A DNA stretch of 64,000 bases, taken from the NCBI GenBank assembly GCA_028571685.1, contig CM053146.1, positions 115,481,431-115,545,430 on the forward strand, in the 5' to 3' direction. Position numbers and translations under genes: made by a program. The notes under the pieces are model-generated. The model saw nothing but the letters and a program-made list of their open reading frames with translations, had not been told where the DNA came from and did no database searches. Positions 35,646 to 46,790 of this stretch are shown one piece after another (position 1 is the stretch's first letter; each line of letters starts with the position of its first letter). The stretch is from Heterohyrax brucei (Eukaryota; Chordata; Mammalia; Hyracoidea; Procaviidae).

Positions 35646-36044
35646 TTTTTTTATAATGAAAACTTCCAAAATAGTCAGGTAAACTTAAGCTCTCTTCTCT
35701 TCTCTCCTGCAAAGTTTAGTCTAAGACTCATTCAGAACCTAGTATTTCTCCAAGTCCTTGGTACCAGTCTCAGGGTGAAAAAAGAGAACCTGGAAGTTGT
35801 CTGCTTTTGTCTGCTCCCTATTTTCTGTGTTTCTGGGTCCCCACCACCTTCCCAGTGATCAAAAACCTTAGTCTGAAAACAGAACTCATGAGTGAGTCCT
35901 GTGGATTGTCATGTCCCAGTGACCATGAATGAATAACCATCCTTCTGGTTGGATATGAGAAGAGAAGGGAGACAGGAGAACATGAGGGCAGAAGGGGGCA
36001 GGGTTCCCACCTAAGAAGCGCTGAGCAGCCTGTCTCCCCTGCAG

Positions 36045-36189
36045 CTGTTTGAAGGGAACATGCACTATGACACCCCAGACATCCGGAGGTTCGACCCCGT
36101 GTTGGCGCAGTATGTGCGGGTGTACCCGGAAAGGTGGTCACCAGCAGGGATCGGGATGCGGCTGGAGGTGCTGGGCTGTGACTGGACAG
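36045..36189 (+). CDS. NRP2: NRP2 exon 10: end of discoidin domain b2
   Basis: The exon has 145 nt (48 codons + 1), human residues 548-595. It encodes LFEGNMHYDTPDIRRFDPVL, then QYVRVYPERWSPAGIGMRLE and VLGCDWT. Cys592 closes the b2 disulphide with Cys434. YVRVYPERW is the standard closing strand of the family. Val-Leu replaces Ile-Pro (RRFDPVLAQ) relative to human as I recall. Donor gtatgg. Confidence 0.97.
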
Positions 36190-37539
36190 GTATGGCATGC
36201 TTCCTCTTCAGTTCTCACATGATCTTCTGACTCTGGCTTCGCAGCATCTCCTGGGAGGAGGTCAGCCTTGGGGAGAGGGCAGCCATCCCTGCTGAAACCC
36301 CACCCTGCTGACGGCCCTCGCCCCTTCCGTGTTCGGCATCAGCCACGGCTACTGCAGCCTCTGGACCCAGAGCAGCTTCTGAAGGGATGTGCTTTGTCTC
36401 TCTTAAAGGATCATTGCAGCTCTCTAACCCAAGTCTCTCAAAAACAAATCATAACCGCACACCACCCACCCAAATTCAATTAGACCCTGCTTCTTTGGGC
36501 CAGAGGGCTGTGGCTGTTGATTTAGGGGGGAAAAAAACCGCTCATGATAATAAAGTAATCGGTTTATGTCTGAATCTGGTGTCCAGATGTCAGTGGCTAA
36601 GAGACTTCATTTTCATTTTGAAGCCACATCTGTAAAAGGCATTTATTTGCTCAGGAGGGATGCTGTCGTGGGGAAGTTGACAGGAATAGGATCTCTGCTG
36701 TGTGCTACAGGAGCCTTGGTCATTCCTGTCCCCGCACAGGTGCCACAGGCTGGGAGCATCACTAACTCTCTCTATTAAGGACAAGCCTGGCTGAGTGTGC
36801 CCATCCTTCTCTTGATTCAGGCCCCGTCTTCCCACTGGGCATCAGTCCTCCTCCCTTCACAGTGGTGGCTCTATGTCTCCCCTGGAGCTGGTCTCCACTA
36901 CCAGCAAAAGGAGCTCAGGGCCACCATGCAGAGCTCACAGGGCCTGAGCCCCGTGCCAGCAGGAGCAGCTGGCAGCTGAGCTGTCCTGCCCCTCTCCTTT
37001 AGGGCCCCAGGTATTCCCATTTTCCTGTCTGTGCCCCACCTGTCAGCGGCACACCCAACAGGGCATCATGAAAGCTTAATAAGCGGCATGTTAGAGAAGT
37101 GCTTTTAATTCCCAGGGAGAAAAGTGCAGTCTCTGAGAGGAACCCCACCGAGGGGTGCCGGCTGGGAATTGGTCCCCAATTAGCCTCTATCACCTTGCCA
37201 CTGAAGGCAGCCCCAGTGAAGACATTTCAGTAGAAGAACACTGTGTGTACCATGATATAGGGTTAGGCCACATTTCCTGCTGAATGTGCATCCCCTGGGC
37301 CCTCAACTGTTGTGTAAAAACCACCCTCTGTCACGGCCACAAGCTGCCAGCCTTGATGGCCTCCTCAGAGCTGGGTGTAAGAGCTGCAGGGGACCCAGGA
37401 GCTTTTAGACCAGTGGCTTCCAAGTGTTTTTGATCATGACCCACAATTCAAAATAAATATGTGTCACAACCCAGCTTACTTACTTATGTACACGTGTGTG
37501 CACGCACACACACACAAACACATACACTCATGAGGCATG

Positions 37540-37840
37540 TTGTCCTTGGCTGCCACTGAGTTGGCATCTGACTCCTGCTGACTCCTTGTACAACAGGATC
37601 AGAGCTTTGAGATCCCTGTAGGATTTTCACTGGTTGATTTCCGGAAGTACATCTCCAGGCCTTCTCAGTCCGTCTTAGTACAGAAGCTCCGCTGAAACCT
37701 GTTTAACATCATAGCAGCAGGCAAGTCTGCACTGACAGACAGGTGGTGGCTGCCTTGGGGTGTACTGGCTGGGAATCAAACCTGGGTCTCCCGCGTGGAG
37801 GGCAAAATCCTACAGTTGAGCCACCGCTGTGCCCATGTAA
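37540..37840 (-). mobile_element. SINE with tRNA-Gly-like head
   Basis: Antisense: shared tail cttggctgccactgagttgg, body aaacctgtttaacatcatag, and tRNA-Gly-like end gggaatcaaacctgggtctc with aaaatcctacagttgagcca. Confidence 0.8.
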
Positions 37841-37995
37841 GGTGTAGTGTAGCTTTAAGGGCATGGGCACTGGAGTCAGATTGTCAGGTCCAAGGCCTAC
37901 ATAACCTCAGACAAGCTGCTCAGCATCTCAGCACCTTGGTTATCTCAGCTGAAGAATGGGCTTAACAGCAATATTTTTATATCTCCTAGTGCTGG

Positions 37996-38160
37996 AATGG
38001 AAACCCTGGTGGTATAGTGCTTACATACTAAGGGCTGCTAATCAAAAGGTCAGTAGATCAAACCTACTAGGTGCTCATTGGAATCTCTATGGGACCGTTC
38101 TCCTCTGTCTTATAGGGTTGCCATGAGTCAGCATCAACTGGATGGCAATGGCTTTTGAGT
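37996..38160 (+). mobile_element. AfroSINE nested in a MIR
   Basis: Sense copy: ggaaaccctggtggtatagt, tatagggttgccatgagtca, gcatcaactggatggcaatg. Sense MIR sequence continues on both sides (about 37855-37995 and 38220-38300). Confidence 0.9.
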
Positions 38161-40876
38161 TTTTTCCATGTTGGATCGATGGCAGTAACAGCAACAACAT
38201 GTCATTGATGATAAACAGTTGGTTAGTTAGGCATTGTAATGAGGATTATATAAATGGTAGATATAAAACACTTAGACTGATACCTAACACATAGCAAATA
38301 CGTTATGACATGTAAATATAGTGAAACAAAAGGTGCCCAAAGCAATGCTTCTTCTTATCATAGGCAGTGCACACTAAAATATCATAATCTATATTTGTAA
38401 AATACTAGTCATGACTCACTGAGCTGATTTTAATTACTACTAATAGGTTGTGATACAATTGGAAAAAACACAGATCCAGGTCAACTCCTCTTTTACAGAT
38501 GGGCGACTGAGGCCCAGAGAGGCAGCTACTTACCAAGGGTCACTCAGCTAGCTGAGGTCAACCCTAGTCCTCAGACTTTCCTTCCCTTCTCTGCCCATCC
38601 ACACCAGGCCTCTCCTAGCCTAGCCTGCAGTATGACCAGCTGGACAATTGATAATGGCCTCTTCCTCTTATGGCCCCAGCCCACCCACCCCCAACCTGCC
38701 TCAATTCCACTGATGGTCAGGCAACAGGTTTCTCATTTCAAAGCCCTGCCTGGCCATTCCTTGGAAGATCAGAGTTGGGGAGCACTCAGCTCTGCCCAGC
38801 CTCCCTGCCTTTGAAGTCTCGGACATCTGGTTTCAATTGCTGGGGACATTGCTATGTGATGGGCAGTTAGTTCCAAATGCCCAGTGTAAACACCGTGGAC
38901 ACGGAGGCTGTCTGCTGCTTCCTCACTTTCCTTTACGCACCCTTGCCCTTTCTTTACCTTGCTGGCTCCTGGATTTAACATCATCTTCACCAACCAGCTT
39001 GCCCACTTTACCACCTGACGTTTCCAGAAACTGTTCTTCTAGGCCGTGTGGCTGTTCTTTATGTTTCAAATTCCCATCAGCTTCTGCGACTCATCCTGGG
39101 TTCTTGATGCCTATCCCTCAAGGGTAACAGGAGAAACGGGCCGGTCGAGTTGCTGAAGCTACATAATTTGACAGGGCTGCTTCACCTGCTAGTTAGTTTG
39201 TTTGTGTTTCCAGTGATTACTTCTTTCCTTGCCACCCATAGTTTGCTTTACAATTGAATTTGAGATTCTATGACACAGTGACAAATTTGACCGTACAAAT
39301 TAGGATGCTTCAAGGTTATTTGCTGTTTACTGTGAGCAAGAAGCAGACATGGCAGAGGAAGTCTGAAAGGTTACGTGCGTAGTATTTAACAGAAGAAAGG
39401 TGGGAAGCCGACCGTGAAAAAACTGTTCAGTGTATTTAGCTATTTCCTCCAGCTCCCGGCTTTATTAAATGGTGTCCTGAAGGGTTCCTGACAAAGGCGC
39501 CTAATCACTTACACTAGTGCCAGGGAGCAGGTATAGAAGGGGAAGAACAATGTCTGGACTTCTTTGGGAGCCTTACTGGAGGGTGGCTCTGGAATGAAGA
39601 TACCACCCTATAACCCCTGGACTTGAACACTAGTCACCAGAACCCCTGACTCATAGCAGTCATTCATCCCTAGACAGTTGCTACATCAATGAATGGGGTG
39701 AGCAAATAAACAAGCCAGTGAATGGGCGAATGAATCACCTAGAGCAGAGGCCAGAGCAGACAGCCTGCAGGCCAGGTTGGGCCCCACCGGGCTTTGTTGC
39801 GTGCTTTATTTTTAATGTTTGAATAAGTTGCCAGCATTTACAAGTCTACAGATTTTATAGAGGGATTTTTGACTTCTTGTAAAAAAAAAAAATTGTTTTT
39901 AATTCCAAAGACCTGGCCCCAGGAGGCCACCACTTCTCAGGGCCTCGAGCCACTGGAGCAATTTATGGTCCCTCCTTTGAGCCAAAGCTATGCGCTCCAT
40001 TGGGCCAGCCCCCTACCCCTTTTCTCTCTTTCCAACCCCTAGTTGACTTTCCTCACTGCTGGCTGTTAGGATTTAGTACCATGTGAGTTGGCCACTCCCT
40101 GACCTAAGGGCACAGCCCCAAATTACTTTCATAAAGTGTAGTCTGAGTCTTTTTCAGTTTAGAGGCCCTTCCATCCAATTTTGTGCAAATGCAAGCCAAC
40201 AGTGCCAAGGGTCCTGCATCCCAGGCCATCTGGCTTTGCTCGTGGTTTTGGCAATGCTGCTTCTGATTTTCCTACCAGAGGTGGGCCCTCTAGGTCGGAC
40301 AGTTTTGTAGGGTGAGCTTTGTTACAGAAGAGTTCCATCTGACTCAGAGAAGGCTAAAACAGAGCAAGTTTGTCCCCCGTGAACACAGGGCGAGCCGAAA
40401 GGCACTTGGCACCACCGAAAGGTCTGTCCAGAAATGCCTCATTTCTACATAACTGAAGCTCACTTCAGGGAGCACCCAAATTTTACAGCCCATTTTTTAT
40501 AGACACCTGTCTTTTTTTGTGTATTACCTACTCTTCAGTCTTAAACAGAGTACCCAGAGCATGGTATCACCCTGCATTGGGGTTCCCATTTGTCATATCC
40601 ATTGTTGTATTGGTGGCATTTTGTTCTGGCCTCTATACAAGACCTCTTCTGGGTGCTGAAACATAGGGATTTTTGTCTGTAACTCTCTGTTGGCTGTTTC
40701 CGCAGCTTAGAGACCAAGCTGCTGCTTCCTTGACAGCACACAGAGGTGACCGCAGGGTTTGGTGTACATCTCTGTTTTCCTTATGTTCTTGTTCTCCTTC
40801 TTGTATAAACATTTGGAGAGGACACTTAGTTTGGGGCTGCTGCAGCTCTCACTCCTCTTGCTTCACTTTTGCACAG

Positions 40877-40993
40877 ATTCAAGGCCCACGGCAGAGACAC
40901 TGGGACCCACCATGAAGAGCGAAGAGACGACCACCCCATATCCCATCGATGAGGAGGCCACCGAATGTGGGGAGAACTGCAGCTTTGAGGACG
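40877..40993 (+). CDS. NRP2: NRP2 exon 11: linker between b2 and MAM
   Basis: The exon has 117 nt (2 + 38 codons + 1), human residues 596-634. It encodes DSRPTAETLGPTMKSEETTT, then PYPIDEEATECGENCSFED. The Thr/Ser/Pro-rich stretch (Thr600, 603, 607, 613-615) is a mucin-type O-glycan region; in human dendritic cells this linker carries polysialic acid. Position 619 is Ile where human has Thr as I recall, so one candidate O-glycosylation site is lost. ENCS (Asn629) is an N-glycosylation sequon conserved with human. Donor gtgagg. Confidence 0.96.
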
Positions 40994-41134
40994 GTGAGGA
41001 TGGAGCATGAGTCATATTTCAACTGAAAGGGAGTGGGCCTGTTGCTGGGTCAGAGGAATTGGGTGGGGGGATCTTAAAGAAAGGACTAGGGAAATGTGGG
41101 AAGTTAGAGGCTTCAGGTGGGTATTTCCAGTCAC

Positions 41135-41310
41135 AATTGAGTTGACTGACTAATGGTGATCCCATGTGGATCAGAGTAGAACTGTGCTTCATAAGATTTT
41201 CAAGGGCTGATTTTTCAGAAGTAGATCAGCAGGCCGTTCTTCCATGGTTCCTCTGGGTGGCCTTGAACTTGCAGTCTTTCATTTAGCAGCCAAGGTCTTT
41301 AACCATTTGT
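41135..41310 (-). mobile_element. AfroSINE
   Basis: Antisense copy: ttgagttgactgactaatgg, gtagaactgtgcttcataag, ttgaacttgcagtctttcat. Confidence 0.88.
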
Positions 41311-41324
41311 ATCCAGGAATTATT

Positions 41325-41650
41325 TGTTGCTATTGTTATTAGTTATCTTAAAGAGGGCCTCTGCCTTTGGCAACCCCACACACAGCAGAATGAAGTGCTG
41401 TCCAGTCTTGCAGCATCCCATGCTCAGTTGTGATCCATAGGGTTTTCAGTGGCTAATTGTCTAACGAGATCATCAGGCCTTTCTTCCTAGTCCATCTTAG
41501 TCTGGAAACATCCCTGAATCCAGTTTAGCGTCCTACCAGCACGTAATTCCCACTGGCAGACTGGTGGTAGCTTCATTTGTGGTGCATTGGCCAGGAACTG
41601 AACCTGAGCCTTCCACACATAAGGCAAGAATTCTACCACTGGGACACAAC
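41325..41650 (-). mobile_element. SINE with tRNA-Gly-like head
   Basis: Antisense: cagtggctaattgtctaacg body, gccaggaactgaacctgagc and aaggcaagaattctaccact at the tRNA-Gly end. Confidence 0.8.
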
Positions 41651-43631
41651 TCACAGAGTCAGATGTTGTAGCAATGAGTACAGTCCTCCTAATGTGAACC
41701 CACAGACCATCAGCTGAGATAAGGATCCATCCAAAGAGAGCCACTTCTTTGAGAAGTTGTGTTTTAGCCCTCACTACATTGCTTCGCCTGTGAAAAGAAA
41801 GCCAGTTTCATACGTCAAGTTCACAGTCATGACAGATTTTTCCTGCTAAGCTGCCATCTCCAGGCACAGTCCAGTGGAGATCTAGGATCTTCTGGGTGGT
41901 AATTTGGCTACATGGTACGAGAGTCAGGTCAGTTCAGCACTTCATCTGCTACTTCATCACACTTCATGGTGTTTGCTACCACTGCTGGTTTAAGAAAGTA
42001 GAACAGTTATGATTGCATGAGATAGTATACCTCATCTTCTCTGAGCTCAGAGGAAGAAAGCAGAAATGTGAAAGCACTCCTCATTTTCAGACTCATCTCT
42101 TTTCTTGGAAAATCCATATTGCTTTTGTTTACCTTCTAAGCTATCCAAGTCAGATAAAAGCAATAATTGGCAGAGCCCAAAAGCAAGTCACATTTTAAAT
42201 CATTCTGCATAGGTCACCAAGTATGAGGATATTCCTCATAAAAGCACAAATTTTGGAGCACCTGATATTTTGGGCTAGAATGTAAAGCTTGACAGCCTCA
42301 ATTTACAGTAAATTACTGATTATTAACTGCTCATTAAAGAAAATGAGGGAAGATTGGAGAAGAGACTTGGGAAGCGTTGGAGACATGAAGATGTAGCAGC
42401 AGCATGGTAGGCGGTCGGTGCCACCTGTCAAACCTCCTCACTGAGACACTCAACAGGAGTGGACTTCTCTAAGATGTGACTCCCGAGAAGGGCAGGAGGA
42501 AAGCCAAGAATAAATGCTGAAGCTGTGACTGAAAACGATAATTTAATGCACATGCTTTTGGGAATGTGCTTTTGTGTATTATGTGGGTGGAGGGGGGATA
42601 CTGTTGGTCAGGGTTAGTTAAATGCAGAATTCTGACATTTTAATGAACTTGTTATTGTTTTATGAAGAGAAGAAGGAGACTTGGAGAATCCTCCAAGACA
42701 TGTTTAAGATAGTTTAAGAGCCAAAAATGAAATGCATGGGGAGTTAGTGTATGGATATTGAATTAGCAGAGTTAGCTTGTTGGGGGTAGGGGTGGGGGCT
42801 TCTATCTAAATGACAATCCAAGGGAAAATTTAAGAGTTCTGCTCTAAAATTTCAAGTTTATTTTTAATATAACTGTCCCGTTTATAGTGGTTTCTTTCCT
42901 TTGAGCTTTCTTTGGTGGTTCCGGCCTTCTCTTTTTGCAAAAGATCTTTCTGTGGAATTTGGTCCCTGAGATACAGTATGCGTGTAAACACTGGGAAGGA
43001 ATTACGGTATATTGAATTACTCCATACTTTCTGAGTGGAAAAATAGAAATTCAGAAATTGCAGGGAGGAGCCATGGCAAGGGCTAGAAGTTGACTTTTCC
43101 AAGCCACAGGTTGATGCTTCTGTAATAGGTTCCTTGTGTTTCTTCTTGACGAAAGCTGACTTTGGCCAACGAGTGGGCAAATGTTAAATATTTTCTGTTG
43201 GGAAGGGGAAGCACAAACAAGGTCTGGTGGCAATCTGCCTCCTGCTACCGGGGCAGACAGTGCCCTTTCGCATCAGAGGTGAGCCCTTCTCTCCCCTCCG
43301 AGGCTGCTGTTCCCTGTAGGCTTCCCTAATCCTGCACCCTAGGCCTTCTCCACCGAAAGGTCTCTCCGGGAACCCTGGGAGAAGTGCGAATGCCAAAGAC
43401 CCCATTTCTTCCCTGCTACCAGCATCAGCCAATACTTTTCTGCCATCTCACCACTGCTTCAGGCAAGCATCCAGATCTGGGTTCCTGTTTTCTCTCTTTC
43501 CTGGAAATCTACATCCACCCCCACTTATTTGGCATCAGCTCTTACTGACTTATTGAAGCTGGATGGAACCTCAAAAGAAACCCTTTGGGTTCAGTCTTCT
43601 GGCTGAGCCAGGTGAAAAACCAAAGCAGACA

Positions 43632-43835
43632 GTTGTTGTTAGTTTCTGTCAAGTCACTTCTAATGCATGATAACCCAAGTGTATCAGAATAGAACCACTT
43701 TGTAGGGCTTTCAAAGAGATAGGTGACCTTTCAGAAACATCACCAGGGTACCTCTGAGTGGGTTCGAACGGCCAATGTCTTAGTTAGTAGTCAAGCCCAT
43801 AACCATTTGCACCACTCAGGACCTCAGCCAGTGTG
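43632..43835 (-). mobile_element. AfroSINE
   Basis: Antisense copy: agttgttgttagtttctgtc tail, tgacctttcagaaacatcac, gagtgggttcgaacggccaa. Confidence 0.9.
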
Positions 43836-44576
43836 TAGTCACCTTCCTTCCACAGGGAAAGCATTCTGTGCTGCCCCTGGAATCCTGATCTTCAGGCACT
43901 CAAGCTCAATTGGGGAAGCCCTGGTCTGTCCCCTTCATTTTGTCCTTAGGATGCCAGTTGGCCATCTGATGGTAACTCCCCTCAGGGGTGCCAAGTTGTC
44001 CCTGTTTTCTGAAACCAGAGACTTGTCATGAAGAGGTGAAGGAGAGCAAACAAGCCTTTCTTGTTTCTGAGGTCTCTTTCTCCTCCCTGGCCAAGCACCT
44101 CCCAGGCGTTTCAGCTTCTTGGGATGCTAATGGGCTGCCTCCATGGCTTCTGAGAGCAGGTTGGCAGGAGATGAGATAATACTTTTTTGGGACCCAGACT
44201 TTCACTGGGACGCTGTGGAGATATTCTTCACTGGCATTTAGGGGACAGTGGTTTTTGCGTTTGTCTGCTCTCCAAGGTGGACAGAAGAGGCTGATTAGTG
44301 CCTGAAGCCATTTGGTGGCCTCATTTATAATTGCTTACTATGGGAACCATTGGCAGACTTGGCTTTCATGCCTGGGAAGGATGAGACCAAAGGCTGACCC
44401 GCAAGTTAGCGATCGCCAAGATGAGTTAAATGAATGAGCAAAGGGAGCCACTTCTTTCTCTGCTCTCCACTTAGGCTCTGCCAGCCATGTAAATAGCACC
44501 AGTGTGGCTGTCCTCTGAGCCCATTTCATTTGCCTTCCTCTGCATGATTTATTTACTTATTTGTTTTCCCTCTCAG

Positions 44577-44717
44577 ACAAAGAACTGCAGCTCCCTTCAG
44601 GATTCAATTGCAACTTTGATTTCCCTGAGGAGACCTGTGGTTGGATGTACGACCATGCCAAGTGGCTCAGGAGCACCTGGACTGGCAGTTCCAGCCCAAA
44701 TGACCGGACATTTCCAG
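44577..44717 (+). CDS. NRP2: NRP2 exon 12: start of MAM (c) domain
   Basis: The exon has 141 nt (2 + 46 codons + 1), human residues 635-681. It encodes DKELQLPSGFNCNFDFPEET, then CGWMYDHAKW and on to SSSPNDRTFP. The pattern FNCNFD..EE.CGW is the hallmark N-terminus of MAM domains, with the first two conserved cysteines. The MAM domain assists neuropilin oligomerisation and spacing from the membrane. Pro-Glu-Glu-Thr replaces Leu-Glu-Glu-Pro relative to human as I recall. Donor gtgagc. Confidence 0.96.
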
Positions 44718-45439
44718 GTGAGCCAGCTGCAAGTGAAGAGCTGAAAGAGTTAAGGCTAGCCTGCTCCGTGGGTGTCAGCACAGTCTCGCTCACAAGCCTC
44801 GTGACTTCCCGCCGCAGAGTAATCCTCTGCTGTTTGCCCACAAACCACCACAGTCTTTGCTCAAGACGTCACCCCACAGAATAGTTGGTTGGTGTGGTTC
44901 CTAGCCCTCTCTTGTGATTACAGCATAGCCTGGGAGGTGGGAGGGAGAGGGGAAGGCCAAGAAAAAAAGAAGAGAAAGCAAGCAGGAAGAATTGGGAGGC
45001 CTTAGGAGATGGGGCAAGTCAATGTCCCTTTGTTCCCAATATTTGCTACCACCATCACAGAGCTTTTTGTCAAGTCCAAGCTGAGCTTGTTCTTCCCATG
45101 GCTCTCTGGGAAATCATCAGCCTCGAGTCAGCCTGATAGTGCTTCAAGGGTACTGGTACTAATATAGCAAACTAAGTCAAAGTCACCTCACCTGCAGGTA
45201 GTGGGCATTGCTGACAGGGTCATGGTTTCTAGAAAGGTGTTGCTTCTGGTCTTTAAAGCTGACCCTATTGGTTTCAGAGAGCCAGGTTTCAGAAGCTTCT
45301 GTGGGCACTGTGATAGAGACAGGTTACCTTTATACCTTCTAATTAACATAAGCAAGGGTTTTCTACTGTCCCCACTCTGGGTGGGGGGCTAAGATGGGCA
45401 CAGCTTTGTGAAGTGTGCTGCTTTCAGAGGAGTCACTGC

Positions 45440-45640
45440 TCCTGAACAGCTGTCAAGTTAGATTTTTCATGACCCCAGGTGTGTCAGAGTAAAACTGTGC
45501 TCCATAAGATTTTCAGCAGCTAAGTTTTTGGAGGTAGATCACCAGGCCTTTCTTCCACGATGCCTCTGGGTGGGCTGCAACCCCCAACCTCCCAGTGAGC
45601 AGCACTCATCATTCCTTTAGCCAGCTGGGGACTCCTACCA
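45440..45640 (-). mobile_element. AfroSINE
   Basis: Antisense copy: tgtgctccataagattttca, gatcaccaggcctttcttcc, gatgcctctgggtgggctgc. Confidence 0.88.
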
Positions 45641-46334
45641 TGGCTGAATTTGAGCTACCAGCATGAGGTCCATCAAGGTGTAGCTGAAAAGAGATTAAAA
45701 TAGAAACTGATAAGTTTTAAATATTTATTACCTTTAGTTCTGAGTAGACGTTCACTCGTAAATTTATGTAATGTAATTTTTAATAATGATTTGACTTAAT
45801 AACTGAGTTACAGGATGCCATAAAATTGAACAGTCAGCTCTTATAGGCTAGGAAAAGTCTGGTTCAGCATACCACTGTCTAGCTTTAGATTTCTCTGTAT
45901 TTGTTTGTATTTGAGAGGACAGGAATTAATTCTGGAAATTAGTAGATCAAACGTTACCTGGGTCCAATGGGAAAAGGCTAGAAAATAAAAGGGGGAAAAG
46001 AAAGCTCCCTGACCTCCTGCAGGGTTCCCAAGAGCTGCTGTGCCAGCCTCACCCCTGACCTTAGGGGGCAGCAGTGGGGCAGATACCAGGAGACCTCCAG
46101 CCAGCCTGCACACTCCTCCTGACACACTCCACCTGACACACTCCCACACTTGCTGTCCCGGGGGGTCACAGTGTCTGTTCCAGGAGAAAAACATTTTCAT
46201 ATTTCAAGTGTTTATCTCTTCAGCATTTGAAGGCTCAGAGAGATTAATATCTGAAGATCACCACGGCCTCAGGCAATGGGAGAGAACACTTATACCCATC
46301 CCAGCCATAATCAGCCTCCCCTTCTCATTCACTG

Positions 46335-46460
46335 CAATAATGTTTAATTAATATAATGAGCCCTCCTGCTTGTTGGGAAAAAAAAATACTTATTTTTATA
46401 ACCCAGCCTGGATTTTTCATTTCATTTCCACTCCCCTGAGACTTGGTCCAATTAATTAGT
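46335..46460. promoter_or_regulatory. AT-rich segment with homeodomain-like cores (candidate only)
   Basis: Between simple repeats lies tttaattaatataatgagcc and, about 100 bp on, ccaattaattagttgtcc, each with TAATTA cores, joined by non-repetitive sequence. Such clusters can mark enhancers. No conservation data are available, so this is a weak suggestion. Confidence 0.2.
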
Positions 46461-46504
46461 TGTCCTTCCGAACCCCAACCTTCTCCTCAAATATAAAGAA
46501 GGTT

Positions 46505-46790
46505 GTCTGGGTGTGTTTAAATGCATATATATAAATACATAGTGTTCGAGTGTGTGTATGTGCATGTTTATACGTGTATGTGCTTCTGCCTGAAGGTGTT
46601 TGTAATTTTTTTTGTGCGTGCATATATGGGTGCATTTTGTGTGTATGTGCATATGTGTTTACAAATATGTACATGCATGTGTTTTACATGTGAATCTGTG
46701 TGCTTTGCATATGCACGTCTGTTTGTCTGAGTGTATTTCTGGTTTGCATGCATGAGTATGTGTGTGTGTCTCTGGGGGTGTGTGTGTAAG
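46505..46790 (+). repeat. TATG/TGTG-rich degenerate simple repeat
   Basis: About 285 bp of interrupted tatgtg, catgtg and tgtgtg units. Confidence 0.85.

Larger units (their letters stand above)
33974..36044 (+). other. NRP2: Intron 9 of NRP2
   Basis: About 2.1 kb of non-coding sequence: an antisense MIR at about 34030-34270, AfroSINEs at 35165-35305 (+) and 35490-35645 (-), and otherwise unique sequence. Acceptor tctcccctgcag. Confidence 0.85.
36190..40876 (+). other. NRP2: Intron 10 of NRP2
   Basis: 4.7 kb: a Gly-headed SINE on the - strand at 37540-37840, then a + strand MIR (about 37855-38300) split by an AfroSINE at 37996-38160, a CA run at 37497-37520, and an antisense MIR piece at 38485-38570. 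The remainder is unique with no gene signal. Acceptor ttttgcacag. Confidence 0.85.
40994..44576 (+). other. NRP2: Intron 11 of NRP2
   Basis: 3.6 kb: AfroSINEs at 41135-41310 and 43632-43835 and a Gly-headed SINE at about 41325-41650, all on the - strand. The middle (41700-43600) is unique and moderately AT-rich, with no gene. The acceptor tract ttgttttccctctcag is strong. Confidence 0.85.

Noticed and set aside
35818-36198. 126-codon frame on the - strand over exon 10
   Set aside because: Antisense shadow of exon 10.
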